DNA from: Deltaproteobacteria bacterium
Lineage (GTDB): Bacteria > Myxococcota > Kuafuiibacteriia > Kuafuiibacteriales > Kuafuiibacteriaceae
Length of the DNA: 64,000 bases
Direction: 5' to 3'
NCBI GenBank assembly: GCA_020632995.1
Contig: JACKEN010000005.1
Location: 248,001-312,000 of the forward strand
Made by a program: the position numbers and the translations under genes. Under the pieces are notes generated by a model that searched no databases, was not told the origin of the DNA, and saw only the letters and a program-made list of their open reading frames with translations. This document shows, piece after piece, positions 1 through 6,787 of the stretch (positions within the stretch are counted from its first letter, which is position 1; every line of letters starts with the position of its first letter).

Positions 1-1
1 G

Positions 2-103
2 GTGGTGACGGCGGAGCTGCTGGCGTGCGAGCGCGACGTGGCGCGGGATCGCGACGCCTTCTTCGCCGGCCACATGGAAGGTGGCAAGGGGGTGGAGGCG
101 TGA
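2..103 (+). CDS. C-terminal tail of an unidentified upstream gene (partial)
   Basis: An open frame enters from the left edge and ends at TGA 101-103, giving about 33 residues that end in KGGKGVEA-like sequence (actual end GKGVEA). The stop overlaps the GTG start of the next gene as GTGA, so the two are probably translationally coupled and belong to one operon with the AAA+ pair. Too little is present to assign a family. Confidence 0.6.
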   Translation: MVTAELLACERDVARDRDAFFAGHMEGGKGVEA

Positions 104-3100
104 ACTTCCTGGTCACCATCTACCAGACCAAGGCGGGCGGCGACTTCACCTGGAGCACGCTCGGGCCGATCCGGGAGGTGCGCTACGGCCAGAGCATCAT
201 GAAGCTCGAGCAGGCCATGGTGGCGGCGCTGAAGGGCGCGATCGGCAGCATGCCGGCGCGCGAGGCGGCGCGGCTGTGCGCAACCCGCAGCGTGCGGCTG
301 ACCCGCGTGCACCTGGAGCTGCCCGGTCAGGGCCGGAGCACCGCGAGCGGGCGCTTCCCGCTCGTGGTCGAGCCGCGTTGGACCACCTCGGACCAGAGCG
401 TCTACGTCTGCTATCACCCGCGCCGGCCCGAGGACTGGTTCGCGGTGCGCGACGAGGACGAGATCCCCGCCGCCGCCTCGCGCTTCCTGCGCGACGCCTG
501 GCGCGACCTCGGCGCGGTCGACATCGCGGGCCTGCAGACCGATGGGCGGGACCTGCTGCGGCTGGTCGCGTTCTCGGCCGCGCCGCGCTCGTTGATGGCG
601 GACCTCCCGAAGGAGGCGCAGGGGGTGTGGGCCGACCTGGAGATCAAGAAGGACACCGGGCCGAAGCCGCTGAAGGTGCTCAAGGAGGTGGGCACCGATC
701 TCACGCCCCCCGCCGCGGACGGGAGCCTGCCGGTGGGGCGCCCGCGCCCGAAGCTGCGGGCCCAGCTCGCGAACCTCCTGGGCAGCGAGGACAAGCGCTC
801 CGCGGTGGTGGTGGGGCCCCCGGGCTGTGGCAAGTCCACCGTGCTGAACCAGCTGGTGGCGGACCTGTTGGACCACGACGACTACCCCAGCCACCAGAAC
901 CTCGACCGCGTGCACCACGTGTGGCGCATCAGCGGCAAGCGCCTCATCGCGGGCATGAGCTACATGGGCGACTGGGAGAAGCGCTGCGGCGAGCTCCTCG
1001 AAGACCTCGAGCACCGCAAGGTGGTGCTCTGGGTCGAGGACATCACCGCCTTCGCCCGCCTGGGCCAGAGCCGCGACAGCGAGCGCTCCCTCGCCGACTA
1101 CTTCCGCGGGCCCCTGGCGCGGGGGGACGTGGTGATGGTGGCCGAGGCCACCCCCGAGGCCCTGGCGCGGCTCGAGGAGGACGCGCCGTCCTTCGCCGCC
1201 CTCTTCGCCCGGGTCGACGTGCCCGCCACCACGAAGCAGGAGACCTTGCAGCTCATGTTCCACGAGGCGCGGCGCCTGGAGCTGGCCCACCAGGTGCGCT
1301 TCGAGGCCCTGGTGCACCGAGCGGTGCTGGAGCTCACCGACGCCCTGTTCCCCGCCGCCGCCTTCCCGGGCAAGGCGCTCGATCTGCTGCGGGCCCTCGC
1401 TCGGCGCTCCAGCCCCGACACCCCGCTGGGGGAGCGGGACGTGATCCGGCACCTCTCCCGGCGCACCGGGTTGCCGCAAGACCTCTTGCGCCCCGAGGCG
1501 CCACTCACCGCGGCCAACCTCACCGCCCGCTACGAGCGGCGGGTGGTGGGCCAGCCGGCCGCGGTGGCGGCGGCGGTGGACCTCACCCTGCGGGTGCGGG
1601 AGGGGCTCACCGACCCCGATCGCCCCTACGCGGTGATGCTCTTCACCGGCCCCACCGGCACCGGGAAGACCGAGCTGGCCAAGGCGGTAGCGGAGACCTT
1701 GTACGGGAGCCTGGCCCGGCTGGTCCGCGTCGACATGAGCGAGCTGTCGGGCCCCGACGGGCCGGCGCGGCTCATGGGCGATCGCTTCCAGCCGGACGGA
1801 CTGCTCACCGCGCCCATCCAGGGCCAGCCCTTCTCGGTGGTGCTCCTGGACGAGGTGGAGAAGGCGCACCCGTCGGTGCTGAACCTCCTGCTCCAGCTCT
1901 TCGACGAGGGGCGGCTCACCGACGCGAGCGGGCGCGCGGCCGACTTCCGGCGCGCGGTGGTGATCATGACCTCGAACCTGGGGGCCCGGCAGCGGGCGCC
2001 GGTGGGCTTCGACGAGGCCCCCGAGGCCCGAGCCCAGGACGTGGCCCGGGCGGTGCGCGAGTTCTTCCCGCCCGAGCTCTTCAACCGCATCGATCGGGTG
2101 GTGCCGTTCTCGAGCCTGGAGCCGCTCACCGCGCGGCGAGTCGCCGACAAGGAGCTCACGCGCCTGTTGTCCCGGCGCGGGCTCACCGAGCGCCGGGTCT
2201 TCGTTCGCGCCACCGCCCGGGTGCTGGACCAGGTGGTGGCTCGGGGATTCGATCCCGAGCACGGGGCGCGGACGGTGAAGCGCTACCTCGAGGATCACGT
2301 GGGGAGCCTGCTCACCGACGTGCTCACCCGCGGCCCGAAGGCCAGCCTGCGCGCGCTGCTGTTGTACGCGGGGCCGAAGGGCCTGGCGGTGCACGAGGAG
2401 GCGCTCCGCGAGGCGGAGCCGGTGGCGCTCCGCCCGCGCCTCGACCCCAACCAGGCCCCGGAGCGGGCGAAGCTGGTGGCGGAGTGGGAGGCGGGGTGCG
2501 AGGCCCTCGCGCGGCAGGCGCAGGCAGGGAGGCTTGCGGACCTCGAGTCCGGCATCACGCGCGGGGGGGCGGGGATGGACGTGGACATCCTGGACGAGCT
2601 GCGGGTGCGGCTCGAGGGCTACGCGGCGCTGTTCTCGGACGAGGCGCCGGATCCAGACGAGGACTGGGACGAGTACGACGACTGGGATGGGCAGGGGCAG
2701 CTCCCCGCGCGCACCGAGGCGGCGCCGGCCCGGCGCTCCAGCCCCCAGGGCCTGCAGGTCGACAAGGCGCGGCCGGAGGAGCTCCTCGACGAGGTGGCCC
2801 GGGTGCGCCTCTTGGGCCGGGCCCTGAACCGGTTGGCCGAGCCCGGCGCCCACGGGGTGAGGGTCGAGGTGCGGGCGGTGGGCTCCGAGGGGCGTGGGCA
2901 TCTGGTGCAGGACATCCTGCGGACCCTGGCCGGCCTCCCCGAGGTCCGGGTGCTCTCCGCCGCCACCCGGGGTTGGGACGGCGCGGTGTGGGCGGGCGGC
3001 ACGCTCCCCGAGGACGAGCGCGCCCTCGACTACGCGGTGGTGGAGCTCATGGGCCCGCTGGTGGCGGACACTGTCGCGTTCGAGGAGGGCACCCACGCCT

Positions 3101-3444
3101 TCCACACCCTGGCCGAGGGCACCGAGCTGGCGGTGGTGCGGGCCCTCCCCGAGGACGGACCCGCGCCTCGGGCGCTGGTGGAGGGCCTGGCCGCCGCGCG
3201 CTCGGCCTTCGAGGCGCGGCTGGAGGTCGAGGGCGGGGCGGCGGGCGGCGCGAACCCCGAGCCGCTGTTGCCCCTGGTGCGGCGAGTGCGGGTCTTCGGG
3301 TCGGACGATCCCGCCCAGGCGCCGCTCTACCAGGTGGAGGACTACCGCCTGGGGCTGGTCTACAGCCACCGGGCGGAGGCCATGCAGGGGGCCCTGCAGC
3401 CCCTGCACCGGATGGTGGTGAGCCGCGAGGAGGGTGAGGCGTGA
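100..3444 (+). CDS. Clp/HSP100-like double-AAA+ ATPase with C-terminal extension
   Basis: A 1114-residue protein starting at GTG 100, chosen because it forms a GTGA overlap with the preceding stop; the frame stays open further upstream. Residues 1-230 match no domain I know and replace the usual Clp N-domain. AAA+ module 1 has a Walker A at 239-247 (GPPGCGKST) and a variant Walker B with E313-D314 in place of D-E. Module 2 is ClpB-like: Walker A GPTGTGKT at 517-524, Walker B D584-E585 followed by VEKAH, a TSNLG sensor and a PELFNRID arginine-finger stretch. After the Clp D2-small region comes an acidic linker near 847-865, then about 220 residues that resemble a class I peptide-release-factor scaffold without GGQ (see findings). 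By family it is an ATP-driven unfoldase or remodelling machine in the cytoplasm; substrate unknown. It overlaps the next gene by 4 bases and is its paralogue. Confidence 0.85.
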   Translation: MNFLVTIYQTKAGGDFTWSTLGPIREVRYGQSIMKLEQAMVAALKGAIGSMPAREAARLCATRSVRLTRVHLELPGQGRSTASGRFPLVVEPRWTTSDQSVYVCYHPRRPEDWFAVRDEDEIPAAASRFLRDAWRDLGAVDIAGLQTDGRDLLRLVAFSAAPRSLMADLPKEAQGVWADLEIKKDTGPKPLKVLKEVGTDLTPPAADGSLPVGRPRPKLRAQLANLLGSEDKRSAVVVGPPGCGKSTVLNQLVADLLDHDDYPSHQNLDRVHHVWRISGKRLIAGMSYMGDWEKRCGELLEDLEHRKVVLWVEDITAFARLGQSRDSERSLADYFRGPLARGDVVMVAEATPEALARLEEDAPSFAALFARVDVPATTKQETLQLMFHEARRLELAHQVRFEALVHRAVLELTDALFPAAAFPGKALDLLRALARRSSPDTPLGERDVIRHLSRRTGLPQDLLRPEAPLTAANLTARYERRVVGQPAAVAAAVDLTLRVREGLTDPDRPYAVMLFTGPTGTGKTELAKAVAETLYGSLARLVRVDMSELSGPDGPARLMGDRFQPDGLLTAPIQGQPFSVVLLDEVEKAHPSVLNLLLQLFDEGRLTDASGRAADFRRAVVIMTSNLGARQRAPVGFDEAPEARAQDVARAVREFFPPELFNRIDRVVPFSSLEPLTARRVADKELTRLLSRRGLTERRVFVRATARVLDQVVARGFDPEHGARTVKRYLEDHVGSLLTDVLTRGPKASLRALLLYAGPKGLAVHEEALREAEPVALRPRLDPNQAPERAKLVAEWEAGCEALARQAQAGRLADLESGITRGGAGMDVDILDELRVRLEGYAALFSDEAPDPDEDWDEYDDWDGQGQLPARTEAAPARRSSPQGLQVDKARPEELLDEVARVRLLGRALNRLAEPGAHGVRVEVRAVGSEGRGHLVQDILRTLAGLPEVRVLSAATRGWDGAVWAGGTLPEDERALDYAVVELMGPLVADTVAFEEGTHAFHTLAEGTELAVVRALPEDGPAPRALVEGLAAARSAFEARLEVEGGAAGGANPEPLLPLVRRVRVFGSDDPAQAPLYQVEDYRLGLVYSHRAEAMQGALQPLHRMVVSREEGEA

Positions 3445-5747
3445 ACGAGCAGGGGCTCCGGGTCTACTTCGTGACCCACCACGACGGGCGGCTCACCGGC
3501 ATCCTGATGCGAGCGATCACGCTCCCCTTCGACCCGCCCCCGCTGTCGGCCTACGGCGAGACCGAGGAGGAGGTGCTCGAGCAGCTGGAGGTGCAGCTCA
3601 CCGCGTCCCAGCTCCAGGGCCACGAGCAGGTGGACAAGTACCTGTGGTCCGAGGACTTCGAGATGGGGGCGGCCAAGGTGGTGGTGCACCCCGAGACCGC
3701 GGTGCACCGACGCCGGGTCATCGGCAAGCGTGAGGTGCCGCTGCGGCTGTCCTACACGTGGTCGCGTACCCGGCAAGGTGGCTTTCGGGTGATGCTCCCC
3801 CGCTTCGACTGGTGGTTCGTGCTCGAGGATCTCGAGATCGCGCAGGACGTCTTGTCATCGGCGGTATCGGGCGCGCTGGCGGGCGAGGACGCGCGGTGGC
3901 TCTACGAGTTCCGGCGGGAGGGCGTGGAGTACGTGAAGGCCTGGCGCCCCACCTGGGCCAAGCCCTCGTCCGGGCGGGGAGACGAGGAGGATCCCTTCGA
4001 GGGCATGGAGACGGTGCGGGCGGTGGCGGACGAGCTCCTCGACCGCGCGCGCAAGAAGCGCCTCGCCCCCGCGGTGGGGCGGCACGAGGAGTTCCTGCCC
4101 CTGCGCGCGCTCCTCCTCGCCCGGCGGCCCACCTCGCTCCTGTTGGTGGGGGGCCCGGGGGTGGGCAAGACGGTCTGGGTCGAGCGCCTCGCGCGCTACC
4201 TGTTGCTCGAGAAGAAGCGGGGCGAGGCGGTGCCGCGGGTCTTCTCGACCTCTCGCGACCGCATCGTGGCCGGTCAGGTCTACCTCGGCATGTGGCAGGC
4301 CCGCTGCCTGGCCCTGGTGGAGGAGCTCTCGTTCGAGAAGGCCTACCTCTACGTGGGGCACCTCGCCGAGCTGGTGCGCCCGATGTCGGACGGGAGCAGC
4401 ATCGCGGAGCTGTTCCGCGACGCGGTGCGGGAGGAGCAGCTCTCGATGATCGCCGAGGCCACCGAGTCGGAGCTCGAGGCGCTCACCCGCCGCGATCCGG
4501 CCCTGGTGGAGGCCTTCCACGTGGTGCGGGTGGAGGAGCCCGAGGCCCGATCCGTGCCGCAGGTCATGTTGCGGTACCTCGAGAAGAAGGGCGCGCCGGA
4601 GCGCGTCCGCCCCGACGCGCTGGTGCGCCTGGTGCGGCACCTGGCCGACTTCGTGCCGGGCCAGCGCTTCCCCGGCAAGGCCTATCGCGCGGTGTCCTGG
4701 CTCCTGCAGGAGGCGGGGACGGAGGGCCTCCCGCTCGATCCCCTCCGCGTCTCGTCCTTCTTCTCCCGCTACTCCGGCCTCCCGCTGGAGCTGGTGGCGG
4801 ACGAGCACGCGCTGTCGGCCGAGGACATCGCGGCGCGCCTGTCCGCGCGCGTGGTGGGGCAGGGCGAGGCGTGCCAGGTGGCGGCGCGGGCCATCGCGCG
4901 CTTGAAGGCGGGCTTGCACGACCCGGAGCGCCCGGTGGCGGCGCTGTTCTTCGTGGGCCCCACCGGGGTGGGCAAGACCGAGCTGGCCAAGCAGATGGCC
5001 CGCTACCTCTTCGGCGCCGGTCCCGATGGCGGCGATGACCGCCTGGTGCGCCTCGACATGAGCGAGTACGCCCTCCCGGGGAGCGCCCAGCGCCTGTTGA
5101 TGGCGGAGGCGGGGGCGAGCGGCCAGAGCCTGGCTCAGCGGGTCCGCCAGCAGCCGCTCGCGGTGGTGCTCCTCGACGAGATCGAGAAGGCCCACAGCGA
5201 GGTCTTCGACCTCCTCCTCGGCTTGCTCGGCGAGGGGCGCATGACCGACTCCCAGGGACGGCAAGTCGACTTTCGGATGGTGGTCTTCGTGATGACCTCC
5301 AACCTGGGTGTCACCGACCGCGCGCCCCTGGGCTTCGGCGAGCAGAACGGCGCGGCCGGCTTCCTCGGCTCGGTGCGCGATCACTTCCGCCCCGAGCTGT
5401 TCGCGCGCCTGGACCACGTGGTGCCCTTCGCCCCCCTGTTGCCCCACCACATCGAGCGGGTGGTCGACCTGTTGGTGGCGGAGGTGGCGACGAGGCCGGG
5501 CCTGGCCCGGCGCGAGGTGAAGCTCCACGTGACGCCGCACGCGCGGAGCCGCCTCGCCGAGCTGGGCTACGACCCGCGCCGCGGGGCCCGACCGCTGAAG
5601 CGGGTGATCGAGGAGCAGGTGGTGACCCCGCTCGCGGTGCGGCTGGCGGAGGAGCCTGGCTTGCTGGGGGCGGAGGTCTGGGTGGTGACGGGTGGGGAGG
5701 GCGTAGGCGTGGTGCCGAAGGGGGTGGTGCAGGTGCAGCTGGGATGA
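3441..5747 (+). CDS. Second Clp/HSP100-like double-AAA+ ATPase, degenerate first ATPase module
   Basis: A 768-residue paralogue of the preceding protein, starting at GTG 3441 inside the upstream stop (GTGA). The first ~220 residues are a different, unrecognised N-domain. Module 1 keeps Walker A (GGPGVGKT, 237-244), but the Walker B position reads YVGHL: G306-H307 stand where the catalytic acids should be, so this module probably binds but does not hydrolyse ATP. Module 2 is intact: GPTGVGKT 506-513, D579-E580 with IEKAH, TSNLG, and PELFARLD. It lacks the release-factor-like tail of its partner. The coupled arrangement suggests the two assemble together, perhaps as a hetero-oligomer; that is inference. 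The family assignment rests on D2 motifs and is firm; function is unknown. Confidence 0.85.
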   Translation: MNEQGLRVYFVTHHDGRLTGILMRAITLPFDPPPLSAYGETEEEVLEQLEVQLTASQLQGHEQVDKYLWSEDFEMGAAKVVVHPETAVHRRRVIGKREVPLRLSYTWSRTRQGGFRVMLPRFDWWFVLEDLEIAQDVLSSAVSGALAGEDARWLYEFRREGVEYVKAWRPTWAKPSSGRGDEEDPFEGMETVRAVADELLDRARKKRLAPAVGRHEEFLPLRALLLARRPTSLLLVGGPGVGKTVWVERLARYLLLEKKRGEAVPRVFSTSRDRIVAGQVYLGMWQARCLALVEELSFEKAYLYVGHLAELVRPMSDGSSIAELFRDAVREEQLSMIAEATESELEALTRRDPALVEAFHVVRVEEPEARSVPQVMLRYLEKKGAPERVRPDALVRLVRHLADFVPGQRFPGKAYRAVSWLLQEAGTEGLPLDPLRVSSFFSRYSGLPLELVADEHALSAEDIAARLSARVVGQGEACQVAARAIARLKAGLHDPERPVAALFFVGPTGVGKTELAKQMARYLFGAGPDGGDDRLVRLDMSEYALPGSAQRLLMAEAGASGQSLAQRVRQQPLAVVLLDEIEKAHSEVFDLLLGLLGEGRMTDSQGRQVDFRMVVFVMTSNLGVTDRAPLGFGEQNGAAGFLGSVRDHFRPELFARLDHVVPFAPLLPHHIERVVDLLVAEVATRPGLARREVKLHVTPHARSRLAELGYDPRRGARPLKRVIEEQVVTPLAVRLAEEPGLLGAEVWVVTGGEGVGVVPKGVVQVQLG

Positions 5748-5837
5748 GGCGTCCGTCCGCGCCACCGGCGTGGGGGAAGGTCTCATGACTACGGGCGTAT
5801 TCCGTGGTGGCCCAGAGGCCGCCCAGGAGAGCCCAGC

Positions 5838-6770
5838 ATGGTCATCGTCCCGTTCTTGCTTCTCGTAGCGACCAACCCGCCCACGGCCGCCGACTTCGAT
5901 CGGTGGGTGACGGAGTCATCGCGCTTCGACTGCCCGATGAGCGCAGAGGAGGTCCAGGCGGTCGACCTGCCCGCGCAGGACTCGAGGCGTCAGATGGTCG
6001 CGGCCCTCGCCTGTGCGTGTGGCGTCGTCACGCGCGGGGCCTCGGTGGCTCGGCAGCCCGGCTGCAACACCGCGGCCGCGGTGTCGAGGTTCCAGCGGGC
6101 GATCGCGGACGCGCAGCAGCAGCAGATGAGAGATGCAGCGCGCGCCGCGGCGCGCGCGGGGAAGGGGCCGGTGTCGCTCACCGCCACCCTCACGCCGGCC
6201 GAGCAGGCCCTGGTGGACTGGGGGATGCGCCTCGCCAAGAAGGACAAGGCGCCCTTCGAGGCCATCACGCGAGCCAAGCCCATCACGGGGGCCAGCCAGG
6301 CCACCGCGCTCCCCGAGGAGGACGGGACGCGGACCTTCGCCGAGGTGAAGAAGGCGGCCCGTCGCTTCGACGAGAGCTACCGCGGCAAGGCGTGGTCGGT
6401 GCTCGAGCGCTTCCACCACTCGATCGAGGTGGCCCTGCAGGCCCACGAGAAGAAGACCTTGAAGGGTCAGCAGAGCGCGGCCGGCCGGGCCATGCTCGCG
6501 GACGCGACCGCGAAGCTCCAGCAGGCGAAGAAGCAGATCGCCATCGCGAAGAAGCTCGAGTCCAACCCGAAGTACAAGGCGCTGTGGGCTCGCCGGGAGA
6601 AGGCGCACGACGCCGCGGCGACGTACTTCAAGACCCACGGCATCGCCGCCAACCAGGGCTGCTCGACGAAGGGCCCCGGCTCGAAGGCCTGCAAGCTGGA
6701 GCGCGAGGTCGACCAGCTCGACGACCAGATCGCGGCGATGGAGTCCGCGGCCGGCGTCGACGCCCAATAG
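5838..6770 (+). CDS. Secreted hypothetical protein, lysine/alanine-rich helical
   Basis: A 310-residue protein with an ATG preceded by GGAG 8 bases upstream. The N-terminus is a short hydrophobic stretch (VIVPFLLLVAT) that looks like a signal peptide or anchor without a lipobox. Several Cys occur in the N-terminal third and one near the C-terminus. The middle is rich in Ala, Lys, Gln and Glu and should be mostly helical, possibly coiled-coil. I do not recognise a family. It lies 90 bases after the AAA+ pair on the same strand and converges on the HEAT-repeat transporter with a 17-base gap; co-transcription with the AAA+ genes is possible but not shown. Confidence 0.65.
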   Translation: MVIVPFLLLVATNPPTAADFDRWVTESSRFDCPMSAEEVQAVDLPAQDSRRQMVAALACACGVVTRGASVARQPGCNTAAAVSRFQRAIADAQQQQMRDAARAAARAGKGPVSLTATLTPAEQALVDWGMRLAKKDKAPFEAITRAKPITGASQATALPEEDGTRTFAEVKKAARRFDESYRGKAWSVLERFHHSIEVALQAHEKKTLKGQQSAAGRAMLADATAKLQQAKKQIAIAKKLESNPKYKALWARREKAHDAAATYFKTHGIAANQGCSTKGPGSKACKLEREVDQLDDQIAAMESAAGVDAQ

Positions 6771-6787
6771 CGGAGCGGCGCCGCGGA

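Noticed and set aside
3855..5786. Long open frames on the strand opposite the AAA+ genes (and similar long antisense frames over much of the window)
   Set aside because: They are Arg/Pro/Ala/Gly/His-rich shadows caused by very high GC; they lack domains and overlap genes with clear motifs.
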